Shown: in pieces, positions 1 through 8,645 of the stretch | Layout of the letters: every line of letters starts with the position of its first letter | Numbering within the stretch: the first letter of the stretch is position 1 | NCBI RefSeq assembly: GCF_942548115.1 | Contig: NZ_OW824151.1 | Span: 2,728,001-2,792,000 of the forward strand | DNA: 64,000 bases | Direction: 5' to 3' | Origin: Aeromicrobium sp. Leaf245 | GTDB lineage: Bacteria; Actinomycetota; Actinomycetes; Propionibacteriales; Nocardioidaceae | Made by a program: the position numbers and the translations under genes | The notes under the pieces: generated by a model | Seen by the model: the letters and a program-made list of their open reading frames with translations, nothing else | What the model was told of the DNA's origin: nothing | Databases searched by the model: none

Positions 1-1694
1 CCGAGACGCTCAACCTCTCGCAGCTGCGCGGCTACCGCACCGGCGGCACGATCCACCTGATCGTCAACAACCAGGTCGGCTTCACCACCAGCCCGTCGTC
101 GTCGCGGTCCTCCACGTACTGCACCGACGTCGCCCGCATGGTGCAGGCGCCGATCTTCCACGTCAACGGCGACGACCCGGAGGCGTGCATCCGCGTCGCC
201 GACCTCGCCTACGAGTACCGCAAGACGTTCAACAAGGACGTCGTGATCGACCTCGTCTGCTACCGCCGTCGCGGTCACAACGAGGGCGACGACCCCTCGT
301 TCACCCAGCCGCTGATGTACGACACGATCAACGCCAAGAAGTCGGTGCGCAAGCTCTACACCGAGGCGCTGGTCGGTCGTGGCGACATCACGATCGAGGA
401 GGCCGAGGCGGCCCTGGCCGACTACCAGTCGCAGCTGGAGCGCAACTTCGCCGACGTCAAGGAGGCGTCCTCGGGCGAGCTGGAGTACACGCGGACCCCC
501 GACTACCCCGAGAAGCCCGAGCAGGCGGGTGCGCTCGAGACCGCGATCACGCCGGAGACCATGAAGGCCATCTCGTCGGCCTACACGTCGGTCCCCGACG
601 GCTTCACGGTGCACCCGAAGGTGCTGCCCCAGCTCCAGCGACGCGCGCAGTCCATCGAGACCGGCCCGATCGACTGGGGCACCGGCGAGATCCTCGCCAT
701 GGGCTCGCTGCTGCTCGACGGACGCCCCGTGCGCCTCGCCGGCCAGGACTCGCGCCGCGGCACCTTCTCGTCACGCTTCGCCACGATCATCGACCGCAAC
801 GACGCGAGCGAGTGGACCCCGCTGGCCCACGTCGGCGACGAGCAGGCGACGTTCTACATCTACGACTCGCTGCTCAGCGAGTACGCCGCGCTCGGCTTCG
901 AGTACGGCTACTCGGTGGCCCGCCCCGAGGCGCTCACCATGTGGGAGGCGCAGTTCGGCGACTTCGTCAACGGCGCGCAGTCCGTCATCGACGAGTACAT
1001 CTCCTCGGGCGAGACGAAGTGGGGCCAGAAGTCCGGTGTCGTGCTGCTGCTGCCGCACGGCTACGAGGGCCAGGGCCCCGACCACTCGTCGGCACGCATC
1101 GAGCGCTTCCTGCAGCTCGCCGCGAACGACGAGATGACGATCGCCCAGCCGTCCACGTCGGCGTCGTACTTCCACCTGCTGCGCCGTCACACGCTCGAGG
1201 GCCAGCACCGCCCGCTCATCGTGTTCACGCCCAAGCAGCTGCTGCGCCGCAAGTCCGCGGCCTCGCAGCCGGACGAGTTCACGTCGGGCCAGTGGCGCCC
1301 GGTCATCGGCGACGACGCGGTCGACGCCGAGAAGGTCGACACCGTGCTGCTGTGCTCGGGCCGGATCTCGCACGACCTGTTCGAGGAGCGCGCCAAGCGC
1401 GAGGGCGACAACCCGACCACGGCGATCGTGCGGCTCGAGCAGCTGTACCCGCGTCCGGTGGAGCAGATCAAGTCCGAGCTCGCCCGGTTCAGCGGCCTCA
1501 AGGCCGTGCGCTGGGTGCAGGACGAGCCGGCCAACCAGGGTCCGTGGCCCGACGCGGCGCTGCACTACCCCGAGGCCGTCGCGTCCGGCTCGCTCACGGT
1601 CGTCTCGCGTCCGGCGTCGTCCACGACGGCGGTCGGCTCGAAGGCGCGGCACGACGTCGAGCAGCGCGAGCTCATGGACGCCGCGTTCGCCTGA
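1..1694 (+). CDS. kgd: multifunctional 2-oxoglutarate metabolism enzyme Kgd (SucA-like E1), C-terminal part
   Basis: Partial gene; the frame is open from the left edge (first full codon at base 3) and 563 residues are visible of a protein that is usually about 1,230. It is the thiamine-diphosphate E1/2-oxoglutarate decarboxylase part of the TCA-cycle enzyme. Visible hallmarks are the ThDP-region stretch IVNNQVGFTT at the very edge, HVNGDDPEA, the YRRRGHNEGDDP motif, and the C-terminal GYEGQGPDHSSAR segment followed by the transketolase-like C-terminal domain ending near VGSKARHDVEQ. The N-terminal acyltransferase domain typical of actinobacterial Kgd would lie outside the window, so Kgd rather than plain SucA is inferred from lineage. 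The stop at 1692-1694 is 3 nt before the next gene, which suggests cotranscription. Confidence 0.93.
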   Translation, partial: ETLNLSQLRGYRTGGTIHLIVNNQVGFTTSPSSSRSSTYCTDVARMVQAPIFHVNGDDPEACIRVADLAYEYRKTFNKDVVIDLVCYRRRGHNEGDDPSFTQPLMYDTINAKKSVRKLYTEALVGRGDITIEEAEAALADYQSQLERNFADVKEASSGELEYTRTPDYPEKPEQAGALETAITPETMKAISSAYTSVPDGFTVHPKVLPQLQRRAQSIETGPIDWGTGEILAMGSLLLDGRPVRLAGQDSRRGTFSSRFATIIDRNDASEWTPLAHVGDEQATFYIYDSLLSEYAALGFEYGYSVARPEALTMWEAQFGDFVNGAQSVIDEYISSGETKWGQKSGVVLLLPHGYEGQGPDHSSARIERFLQLAANDEMTIAQPSTSASYFHLLRRHTLEGQHRPLIVFTPKQLLRRKSAASQPDEFTSGQWRPVIGDDAVDAEKVDTVLLCSGRISHDLFEERAKREGDNPTTAIVRLEQLYPRPVEQIKSELARFSGLKAVRWVQDEPANQGPWPDAALHYPEAVASGSLTVVSRPASSTTAVGSKARHDVEQRELMDAAFA

Positions 1695-1697
1695 CCC

Positions 1698-1874
1698 GTG
1701 TACTTCACCGATCGAGGCATCGAGGAGCTGGCGGCCCGCCGCGGCGAGGAGGACGTGTCCTTCGCGTGGCTGGCCGACCGGCTCGTCGAGTTCGTCGACC
1801 AGCACCCCGACTTCGAGGTGCCGGTCGAGCGGCTGGCGACCTGGCTGGCCCGCCTCGACGACGACGAGGACTGA
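1698..1874 (+). CDS. DUF6104 family small protein downstream of kgd
   Basis: A 58-residue protein starting at GTG 1698, only 3 nt after the kgd stop. It begins VYFTDRGIEELAARRGEE and ends in an acidic tail LDDDED. The sequence matches the pattern I remember for DUF6104 proteins, which commonly follow kgd in actinobacteria; no biochemical role is known to me. The tight spacing indicates translational coupling with kgd. Composition is strongly acidic with predicted helices and no membrane segment. Confidence is high that it is a real gene because coding periodicity and conserved context agree; the family name is from memory. Confidence 0.8.
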   Translation: MYFTDRGIEELAARRGEEDVSFAWLADRLVEFVDQHPDFEVPVERLATWLARLDDDED

Positions 1875-1910
1875 GCGCGACGTGTCGGTGCGGGCTGCCA
1901 GACTGAACCA

Positions 1911-2639
1911 GTGAGGTTCGACCAGCCACCCGTGGTGCGCGTGAAGCCGGAGCGTCACGGCGACGGTCCTCCCCTCGAGCCCTGGCTCCTCGACGTCCCC
2001 GCGGTGCAGCAGGTGCTGCGCGACGGGCTCGACCTCGCGCCCGGCGTCACGTTCCTCGTGGGCGAGAACGGGGCCGGCAAGTCCACGCTCGTCGAGGCCG
2101 TCGCCATGGCCTACGGCTTGTCCCCCGAGGGCGGGAGCACGCAGGGCTGGCACCGCACCCGACCGAGCGAGTCCGCGCTGCACAACGAGCTGACGCTCCA
2201 GCGCGGCGTCGGCACCGGCAGCTGGGGGTTCTTCCTGCGCGCCGAGACCATGCACGGCTGGTACACGTACCAGGAGGGCGTGGGCGGACACGACCTGCAC
2301 GCGATGAGCCACGGCGAGTCGTTCCTCGCGGTGCTGCGCCGGCGCTTCGACTCCCCCGGCTTCTACTGCCTCGACGAGCCCGAGGCCGCGTTGTCGTTCT
2401 CCTCCAGCCTCACGCTGCTGCGCACCCTCCACGACATCGCCGAGGGCGGGGGCCAGGTGCTGTGCGCGACCCACTCGCCGATCGTCGCCTCGCTGCCCGG
2501 CGCCCGGGTGCTCGAGGTCGGTCCGTGGGGACTGCGCGAGACCACGTGGGACGACCTCGACCTGGTGCACCACTGGCGCGCCTACCTCGCCGCGCCCGGG
2601 CGATACCTGCGCCACGTCCTGGCCGACGACGATGAGTGA
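1911..2639 (+). CDS. ABC-class AAA family ATPase
   Basis: A 242-residue soluble ATPase with an ABC-type nucleotide-binding fold and no membrane domain. The Walker A motif is GENGAGKST, there is a signature-like SHGES, Walker B is FYCLDEPEAALS, and an H-loop lies in CATHSPIV. This set fits the predicted-ATPase (AAA_21/RecF-like) family rather than transport NBDs. The GTG start at 1911 has CAGACT exactly 6 nt upstream, fitting a leaderless transcript. The 3' end overlaps the next gene by 8 nt, so the two are probably coupled. The substrate or process is unknown; ATPases of this kind have been linked to DNA or ion-stress functions without a firm assignment. Confidence 0.85.
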   Translation: MRFDQPPVVRVKPERHGDGPPLEPWLLDVPAVQQVLRDGLDLAPGVTFLVGENGAGKSTLVEAVAMAYGLSPEGGSTQGWHRTRPSESALHNELTLQRGVGTGSWGFFLRAETMHGWYTYQEGVGGHDLHAMSHGESFLAVLRRRFDSPGFYCLDEPEAALSFSSSLTLLRTLHDIAEGGGQVLCATHSPIVASLPGARVLEVGPWGLRETTWDDLDLVHHWRAYLAAPGRYLRHVLADDDE

Positions 2640-3765
2640 GTCGCCGGCGACCTCGCGCACGCGGCGGCTGCTGACCGCCAACCCGTTCCTCACCGCGACG
2701 GCCGCCCTCGCGCTGCTCACGTGCGTGCTCGTCCCGCCGAGCCGGGAGTACCTGGACTACCCGGAGTACCGCACCCTGGTCTGCCTGTGGTGCTTCCTCA
2801 CCGTCATCGGTGCCCTCGACCGCACCCACCTGGTCACGGCCGCGGCCCAGGGCGTGGTCGCCGTCCTGCGTACCCGACGCGCGCTGGTCCTCGGACTGGT
2901 GCTGCTCACGATGGTCGCCTCGATGCTGATCACGAACGACATGGCACTGCTGACCCTCCTGCCGCTCAGCCAGCTGGCCCTGCGCGCCACCGGCGACGAT
3001 CGTCACCTGGCCTACGTGTTCGTCCTGCAGACGGTCGCCGCGAACCTCGGTGGGATGATCACGCCGTTCGGCAGCCCGCAGAACCTCTTCCTCTACCAGT
3101 ACTTCCACCTGTCCGTCGGCGAGCTGGTCGGCGTGATGGTCTGGCCGTTCGTGGTGTCCCTGGTCCTCGTGGTGATCGCCTGCCTGCTGGTGCCGAACGC
3201 CCCGATCTCCCCGGTCACCGACCGCACGTCGGTCCGCTGGCGCCCCGCCACCGTGCACCTCGTCCTCTTCGTCGTGGCGGTCGCGATCGTCGTCCGGGCA
3301 CTCCCCGTCTGGGCGGGCGTCGTCGTGGTGGCGGTCGTCGCGGTCCTCGACGCACGGGCTCTGCGCTCGGTCGACTACGGACTGCTGGCCACGTTCGTGC
3401 TGTTCTTCGTCTTCGCCGGCAACCTCGAACGGGTGCCCCAGGCCAGCGGCTTCCTGCAGGACCTGCTCCAGGAGCACGTCCTGCTCTGGGGCGTGGCCGG
3501 CAGCCAGCTCGTCTCCAACGTCCCCACGGCCCTGCTGTTCGCACCGTTCACCGACGACTGGCGCGCCCTGCTGCTGGGCGTGAACATCGGCGGCGTCGGC
3601 ACGATCGTGGCGTCGCTGGCGAGCCTGATCACGCTGCGCCGCTACCAGCAGCTCCGGCCCGACGGCACGCGCGCCTTCCTCGGCCTGTTCACCGTGGTCA
3701 ACGTGCTGTTCCTCGTGCTGCTCCTGGGAGCCACGGGCCTGCTGCTCGCCGCCGAGGTGCTCTGA
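2632..3765 (+). CDS. SLC13/ArsB-like (CitMHS superfamily) permease
   Basis: A 377-residue integral membrane protein with about ten hydrophobic segments. Two internally repeated motifs typical of the ion-transporter superfamily are visible: ITNDMALLTLLPLS followed by MITPFGSPQNLFLY in the first half, and GSQLVSNVPTALLFAPF in the second. These resemble the Ser-Asn-Thr type substrate/sodium motifs of SLC13 and ArsB relatives. The substrate could be an organic or inorganic anion and cannot be told from sequence. The ATG lies inside the end of the upstream ATPase gene (8-nt overlap), so they are likely expressed together. It ends 18 nt from a convergent dehydrogenase gene. Confidence 0.85.
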   Translation: MSESPATSRTRRLLTANPFLTATAALALLTCVLVPPSREYLDYPEYRTLVCLWCFLTVIGALDRTHLVTAAAQGVVAVLRTRRALVLGLVLLTMVASMLITNDMALLTLLPLSQLALRATGDDRHLAYVFVLQTVAANLGGMITPFGSPQNLFLYQYFHLSVGELVGVMVWPFVVSLVLVVIACLLVPNAPISPVTDRTSVRWRPATVHLVLFVVAVAIVVRALPVWAGVVVVAVVAVLDARALRSVDYGLLATFVLFFVFAGNLERVPQASGFLQDLLQEHVLLWGVAGSQLVSNVPTALLFAPFTDDWRALLLGVNIGGVGTIVASLASLITLRRYQQLRPDGTRAFLGLFTVVNVLFLVLLLGATGLLLAAEVL

Positions 3766-3783
3766 GCCGACCCGGCGCCACGG

Positions 3784-4752
3784 TCAGAGCGTCAGGACGA
3801 TCTTGCCGAACACGTCGCCGTCGACCACGCGCTGCAGCCCCTGGGCCGCGTCCGCCATCGGGATCTCGCTGTCGATGAGCGGCCGGGTGCCGGTCACGTC
3901 CATGAACTGGGCCAGGGCGTGCAGCTCGTCGCGCGTCCCCATGGTCGAGCCGTGCACGCGCATCTGCTGGAAGAAGATGCGGGTCAGCTCGGCCGCCTTC
4001 GGCGCGTCGCCCGACGTGGCTCCGGAGATGACGATCGTGCCGCCCGGACGCATCGACTTGATCGAGTGCGACCACGTGGCGGCACCGACCGTCTCCATGA
4101 CCGCGTCGACCTTGGCGGGCAGACGGGCACCGGACTCGAACACCTCGTGCGCACCGATCTCGAGCGCCCTGGCGCGCTTGTCCTCGTCACGGCTGGTGGC
4201 GAACACCCGGAACCCGGCCGCGCGGGCCAGCGTGATCACGGCGGTGGCCACGCCTCCGCCGGCACCCTGGACGAGCACGGTGTCGCCCTGCTTGAGACCG
4301 GACTGCGTGAACAGCATCCGGTAGGCCGTCAGCCACGCCGTCGGCAGGCACGCGGCCTCGGCGAAGGACAGACCCGCGGGCTTCGGCACCACGTTGCGCG
4401 CGGGCACGGCCACCTTCGCGGCGAAGGTGCCCTGGTGGCGCTCGGACAGCAACGACCGCTTGGGGTCGAGCGTCTCGTCGCCCCGCCAGGAGGGGTCACT
4501 GATGACGGCGTGCACGAGGACCTCGTTGCCCTCCTCGTCGAGTCCCGCGGCGTCGCAGCCGAGGATCATCGGCAGCGACTCCTCGCGCAGGCCGACGCCC
4601 CGCAGGCTCCACACGTCGTGGTGGTTGATCGACGCGGCCTTGACCGTGACGGTCGTCCAGCCCTCGGGGACCTCGGGGTCGGGACGCTCCCCCACCACGA
4701 GCCCGTCGAGCGGGTTCTCGGGGTTGATCTGACCTGCGTAGACGGCGAACAT
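3784..4752 (-). CDS. zinc-binding dehydrogenase / quinone oxidoreductase family protein
   Basis: A 322-residue medium-chain dehydrogenase/reductase. The N-terminal GroES-like part contains SINHHDVWSLRGVG and ILGCDAAGLDEEGNEV; the Rossmann domain contains VLVQGAGGGVATAVITLARAAGFRVFAT, a GxGxxG-type NADP site. The structural zinc-loop cysteines of classical alcohol dehydrogenases are not evident, so a quinone-oxidoreductase/crotonyl-reductase-like role is more likely than alcohol oxidation. The ATG at 4752 is preceded by GGAG at good spacing. It lies 21 nt downstream of malic enzyme on the same strand, so cotranscription is plausible. The substrate is unknown. Confidence 0.88.
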   Translation of the reverse strand: MFAVYAGQINPENPLDGLVVGERPDPEVPEGWTTVTVKAASINHHDVWSLRGVGLREESLPMILGCDAAGLDEEGNEVLVHAVISDPSWRGDETLDPKRSLLSERHQGTFAAKVAVPARNVVPKPAGLSFAEAACLPTAWLTAYRMLFTQSGLKQGDTVLVQGAGGGVATAVITLARAAGFRVFATSRDEDKRARALEIGAHEVFESGARLPAKVDAVMETVGAATWSHSIKSMRPGGTIVISGATSGDAPKAAELTRIFFQQMRVHGSTMGTRDELHALAQFMDVTGTRPLIDSEIPMADAAQGLQRVVDGDVFGKIVLTL

Positions 4753-4773
4753 GCGACTCCTCGGGTGGACGGA

Positions 4774-5973
4774 TCAGTAGGGACGGCGGGCGAGGCCCTC
4801 GCGACGGGCCGTCTCGGTGACCGCTCGGGTCACCACGTCGGCGACGCGCGGGTCGAACGGCGACGGGATCACGTAGGACTCGCTCAGGTCGTCACCGACG
4901 AGGTCGGCGATGGCGTGGGCGGCCGCGAGCTTCATGCCCTCGGAGATCGCCGTGGCACGGACGGCCAGGGCGCCCCGGAAGATGCCCGGGAAGACGAGCA
5001 CGTTGTTGATCTGGTTCGGGAAGTCCGACCGCCCCGTCGCCACGACCCGGGCGTGCCGGTGGGCGACGTCGGGGTGGACCTCGGGGTTGGGGTTCGCCAT
5101 CGCGAACACGATGGCGTCCGGCGCCATCCGGGCGACGTCCTCCTCGGGGACCGTGCCGCCCGAGACGCCGATGAACACGTCGGCCTTCTCGAGCGCGTCG
5201 CCCACCGTGCCGGGGCGGGCCCAGTCGGCCGTCTGCTCGGCCAGCATCTGCTTGACGCTGTTCAGGTCGTCGCGGCCCGGGTGGATGACACCCTGGCGGT
5301 CGACGACGCTGATCCGGTGCACCCCGGCCGACCGCAGGATCTGCGTGATGGCCACACCCGCGGCTCCCGCACCGGAGATGACGACCTTCACGTCCTGCAT
5401 GTCCCGGTCGGTGAGGCGGACCGCGTTGATGAGCGCGGCCAGGGTCACGACCGCGGTGCCGTGCTGGTCGTCGTGGAAGACCGGGATGTCCAGCTGCTCG
5501 ATCAGGCGACGCTCGATCTCGAAGCATCGCGGGCTCGAGATGTCCTCGAGGTTGATGCCGCCGAACGTCGGGGCCAGGCGCACGACCGTCTCGACGATCT
5601 CGTCGACGTCGGTGGTCGCCAGCGCCACGGGGATCGCGTCGACGCCGCCGAACTGCTTGAAGAGCACGGCCTTGCCCTCCATGACGGGCATGGACGCCGC
5701 CGGCCCGATGTCACCGAGCCCGAGCACCGCCGTGCCGTCGGTGACCACGGCCACCGTGTTCGAGACCCAGGTGTAGTCGTGGGCCATGTCGGGGTCGGCC
5801 GCGATCGCCTCGCACACCCGGGCGACGCCGGGCGTGTAGGACAACGACAGGTCGTCGGCGTCGCGCAGCGGCACGGTCGACGCCACCTGCATCTTGCCGC
5901 CGCGGTGCAGCGCGAAGACCGGGTCGTCGGGATCGAACGCCTCGAACGGCGTGCTGGTGTCGGGGGCGACCAT
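4774..5973 (-). CDS. NAD(P)-dependent malic enzyme
   Basis: A 399-residue malic enzyme of the short bacterial type, converting malate to pyruvate and CO2. The N-terminal segment has the family signature SYTPGVARVCEAIAADP, then VTDGTAVLGLGDIGP and KAVLFKQFGGVDAIP. The metal/substrate region reads INLEDISSPRCFEIE and DIPVFHDDQHGTAVV, and the cofactor domain has VVISGAGAAGVAI. The length is normal for NAD-type malic enzymes. The ribosome-binding site is weak. The adjacent reductase gene follows after 21 nt on the same strand. Expected to be cytoplasmic and to link TCA intermediates to pyruvate. Confidence 0.95.
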   Translation of the reverse strand: MVAPDTSTPFEAFDPDDPVFALHRGGKMQVASTVPLRDADDLSLSYTPGVARVCEAIAADPDMAHDYTWVSNTVAVVTDGTAVLGLGDIGPAASMPVMEGKAVLFKQFGGVDAIPVALATTDVDEIVETVVRLAPTFGGINLEDISSPRCFEIERRLIEQLDIPVFHDDQHGTAVVTLAALINAVRLTDRDMQDVKVVISGAGAAGVAITQILRSAGVHRISVVDRQGVIHPGRDDLNSVKQMLAEQTADWARPGTVGDALEKADVFIGVSGGTVPEEDVARMAPDAIVFAMANPNPEVHPDVAHRHARVVATGRSDFPNQINNVLVFPGIFRGALAVRATAISEGMKLAAAHAIADLVGDDLSESYVIPSPFDPRVADVVTRAVTETARREGLARRPY

Positions 5974-6102
5974 GGCGGTTGTCTTCTCTTTCGAAGGGGG
6001 CAGGATCTCGCGGAACGAGCGTCGACGCGGCCCGCGACCGGTAGGTGCACGGCGGGCCCGCGGACGCGGGGAGACGGCAGGTGATGCCCGCCGACGAGTC
6101 TC

Positions 6103-6552
6103 TCACACGGGGTCGTGGCCTCCGAGAGCCTGGGTGACCGGTGGGGACACGAGGCAGCCGAGCGCGACCAGGGCGCCGACGGCCATGGTCGGGGTGATCC
6201 ACGCCGCGTCCCCCCGGAAGTTGAAGGAGAGCACGAGGCACAGCAGCTGGGAGAAGACCAGGAAGCCCCGCGGCCAGGTCTGCCCGGCCAGGATCCGCAC
6301 CACCGCGACCAGGAGGAGCGCGCCGAAGGCCCCCAGGAACCCGGCCGTGCTCACACCCAGACCGACCCGGTCGGCCTCGACGGACCGCAGCTCGAGCGCG
6401 GCGATCGTCAGCAGGCCGAGCGCCTGCGCGGACACGACGGCACCGGCCACGGCCAGCAGCGTCCTGGCCCTGCCGCGCGGCGCGACGGAGGGCTGGCCGG
6501 GCGAGGACGCCGACGGCTCGTCCGCAGGTGAGGGATCGGGGTTCGAGGTCAC
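6103..6552 (-). CDS. hypothetical integral membrane protein
   Basis: A 149-residue protein with a Pro/Ser/Glu-rich N-terminal tail (about 30 residues) followed by roughly four hydrophobic segments, for example LLAVAGAVVSAQALGLLTIAALEL and GFLGAFGALLLVAVVRILA. I chose GTG 6552 as the start because upstream in-frame sequence is Arg-rich and runs into the whiB1 leader; longer starts are possible. I do not recognise a specific family. It is divergent from whiB1, so its promoter shares the 6553-6749 region. Confidence 0.65.
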   Translation of the reverse strand: MTSNPDPSPADEPSASSPGQPSVAPRGRARTLLAVAGAVVSAQALGLLTIAALELRSVEADRVGLGVSTAGFLGAFGALLLVAVVRILAGQTWPRGFLVFSQLLCLVLSFNFRGDAAWITPTMAVGALVALGCLVSPPVTQALGGHDPV

Positions 6553-6609
6553 GGCACCAGGGTAGGTCCGGCACCCCGGTCCAGCCCGCGAGGCAACTGG
6601 TATGACCTG

Positions 6610-6625
6610 TGTGACTGACCCGACA
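6610..6625. promoter_or_regulatory. CRP-like site upstream of whiB1 (candidate)
   Basis: TGTGA, six bases, then CGACA: a perfect left half-site and a 3/5 right half-site compared with TGTGA-N6-TCACA. The whiB1 gene of M. tuberculosis is known to be controlled by a cAMP-responsive CRP protein, which makes the position suggestive. The match is partial, so this is only a candidate. Confidence 0.3.
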
Positions 6626-6689
6626 CGGACCCGCCGCGCAATCCCTTGTGCCCAGAGGATTTTGTTGAAACGATGAAGTGAACGCGCAC

Positions 6690-6711
6690 GCCGGTCTCGC
6701 CGGCTTTTTTT
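6690..6711 (+). terminator. intrinsic terminator/attenuator inside the whiB1 leader
   Basis: GCCGG (6690-6694), loop TCTCG, CCGGC (6700-6704), then seven T residues (6705-6711). It sits 39 nt before the whiB1 start, in the sense orientation, so it would stop whiB1 transcripts. A competing outer helix can form between 6680-6689 and 6713-6720 (two-base bulge) and would trap the U-tract inside a larger stem. That gives the look of a switchable leader; the regulatory role is inference. Confidence 0.5.
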
Positions 6712-6749
6712 CGTGCGTTCGCACTCACACAAGGGAAGGAGCTGTCGTC

Positions 6750-7001
6750 ATGGACTGGCGCCACCACAGCGCATGTCTCGATGAAGACCCCGAGCTCTTC
6801 TTCCCCATCGGCAACACCGGCCCCGCGATCCTGCAGATCGAGGAGGCGAAGGTCGTCTGTCGCCGCTGCGACGTCCGTGAGCAGTGCCTGCAGTGGGCAC
6901 TGGAGTCCGGTCAGGACCACGGCGTCTGGGGAGGCATGAGCGAGGACGAGCGTCGTGCCCTCAAGCGTCGCAACGCGAGGGCACGCATCCGCACCGCCTG
7001 A
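6750..7001 (+). CDS. whiB1: WhiB1-type iron-sulfur transcriptional regulator
   Basis: An 83-residue WhiB protein very close in pattern to mycobacterial WhiB1: it starts MDWRHHSACLDEDPELFFP and ends in a basic tail. The four cluster-binding cysteines are C9, C37, C40 and C46, followed by the GVWGGMSEDERRALKRRNAR turn and DNA-binding region. Proteins of this class bind a 4Fe-4S cluster and interact with the housekeeping sigma factor. The ATG at 6750 is preferred over upstream codons because it has AGGGAAGGAG upstream and matches the family start. The leader carries a terminator-like hairpin and a CRP-like site. It is convergent with pdtaS, as in M. tuberculosis. Confidence 0.95.
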   Translation: MDWRHHSACLDEDPELFFPIGNTGPAILQIEEAKVVCRRCDVREQCLQWALESGQDHGVWGGMSEDERRALKRRNARARIRTA

Positions 7002-7025
7002 AGTCGTTCCACGCAGCACGCGTCC

Positions 7026-7056
7026 GAACCCCGTACCCGCGTCGGGTACGGGGTTC
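7026..7056. terminator. bidirectional hairpin terminator between whiB1 and pdtaS
   Basis: A perfect 14-bp stem (7026-7039 with 7043-7056) around a 3-nt CGT loop, placed between the convergent whiB1 and pdtaS genes. It has no clear U-tract, which is common for actinobacterial hairpin terminators. Confidence 0.7.
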
Positions 7057-7143
7057 TCGGCGTCCGGGCCCCTGGCCTGGTTCCCGGGGCCGACGCGGGA
7101 CGGTCCGGCCCATCCCTGTCCGCCCGTCGCCCGTGGCCGTCGG

Positions 7144-8577
7144 TCAGAGCGAGATGCTGATGGTCACCGTGGCGCCGCGGCCAGGCCGTGTCTCGAAGCC
7201 CAGCGTGCCGCCCAGCTCGGACTCGACCAGCGTCGACACGATCGACAGGCCGAGGCTGCGCGTCGGGTCGAAGTCGGCCGGCAGACCGGTCCCGTCGTCA
7301 CTCACCCGCATCCGCACCCGTTCCCGGATCCGGTTGACCGCCACCGTCACCCGACCCGCGCCGCCCGGGAAGGCGTGCTCCGCCGCGTTCTGCACCAGCT
7401 CGGTCAGCACCATCGCCAACGGGGTCGCGACCTCCGCCGGCAGCAGGCCGAAGCTCCCGATGCGCTCCGCCCGGACCTGGGGCCCGCCGACGTCGAGCAC
7501 CGAGCGCAGCAGACGGTCGGCGATGTCGTCGAAGGCCACCGTCTCCTCGAAGCCCTGGCTCAGCGTCTCGTGCACCAACGCGATCGACCCCACCCGGCGG
7601 ACGGCCTCGTCGAGCGCCGCCCGCGCCTCGGGCACGTCCATGCGTCGGGCCTGCAGGCGCAGCAGCGCCGCGACCGTCTGGAGGTTGTTCTTCACCCGGT
7701 GGTGGATCTCGCGGATCGTCGCCTCCTTGGAGACGAGCTGCTTCTCCCGCAGCCGCAGCTCGGTGACGTCGCGCAGCAGGACCACGGCGCCGTCACGACC
7801 GGTCCCGGGCGCGGTCAACGGGATCACGCGGAGGAGGAGCGTGGCCTCCGCGCCCGAGACCTCGGCCTCGGCCGGCGACGATCCCCCCAGGGCCGCGGCG
7901 GTGCTCAGGTCCGTGGGCGTGCGCCCCACGCACGCTGCCGTGACCTCCGCCAGGTCCGCACCCTGGAGGGCCCCCGTCAGACCGAGCCGACGGTACGCCG
8001 AGTGCGCGTTGGGGCTCGCGTACTGCACCGTGCCGTCCGCCGTCGTGCGGATGAACCCGTCGCCCACCCGCCACGCGTCGGCCAGCTCCGACCGGGCCCC
8101 GGGCGTCGGGAACTCCCCCCGCCCGATCATCGAGACGACGGTGTCGGCCGCGGCCCGGTAGGTGACCTCCAGCTGGCTCGTGGCCCGCGCGTCACCGCCG
8201 CTGCGCAGCGCCAGGACCGCGATCGTGCGCTCCTCGCGCCGGACCGGGACCACGCGCACGTGCACACCGTCGGCCACCGCGGCGTCGTCGTCGTCCTGCG
8301 CGCCCTCCCCGGCCAGCACCCGCGCCGCGGCCGGCGACCGCTCCCCCGGCACGAACGTCCCCGTGACGTCCTCCAGGAGCGTCGTCGCCACCGTCGTGGG
8401 ACGGATCTGGGCCACCGCCCACAGACCCTTGGACTCCGCGTCCGGCACCCACAGCACGAGGTCGCCGAAGGAGAGGTCGGCCAGGATCTGCCAGTCCGCC
8501 ACGAGAGCCTGGATCCACGCGACGTCGTCCGGACCCAGGGTCGTCTGCGACCGGATGATGTCGTCGAGGGTCGGCAC
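7144..8577 (-). CDS. pdtaS: sensor histidine kinase PdtaS
   Basis: A 477-residue soluble HisKA_2-class kinase. An N-terminal GAF-like domain (about residues 1-150) begins MPTLDDIIRSQTTLGPDDVAWIQ, a PAS-like domain follows (about 160-275), then the H-box EIHHRVKNNLQTVAALLRLQ near residue 290 and a HATPase domain with VLTELVQNAAEHAF and DDGTGLPADFDP. PdtaS phosphorylates the ANTAR-domain RNA-binding regulator PdtaR, which controls transcripts by antitermination; no pdtaR gene is in this window. There are no membrane segments. Placement convergent with whiB1 matches the M. tuberculosis arrangement and supports the name. Confidence 0.93.
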   Translation of the reverse strand: MPTLDDIIRSQTTLGPDDVAWIQALVADWQILADLSFGDLVLWVPDAESKGLWAVAQIRPTTVATTLLEDVTGTFVPGERSPAAARVLAGEGAQDDDDAAVADGVHVRVVPVRREERTIAVLALRSGGDARATSQLEVTYRAAADTVVSMIGRGEFPTPGARSELADAWRVGDGFIRTTADGTVQYASPNAHSAYRRLGLTGALQGADLAEVTAACVGRTPTDLSTAAALGGSSPAEAEVSGAEATLLLRVIPLTAPGTGRDGAVVLLRDVTELRLREKQLVSKEATIREIHHRVKNNLQTVAALLRLQARRMDVPEARAALDEAVRRVGSIALVHETLSQGFEETVAFDDIADRLLRSVLDVGGPQVRAERIGSFGLLPAEVATPLAMVLTELVQNAAEHAFPGGAGRVTVAVNRIRERVRMRVSDDGTGLPADFDPTRSLGLSIVSTLVESELGGTLGFETRPGRGATVTISISL

Positions 8578-8645
8578 GCGCCCAGCCTATCGACGGCAGC
8601 GGGCCGACCGTCCCTTCCGCCGGTCGCTCCAGGACGTCTGGCACG

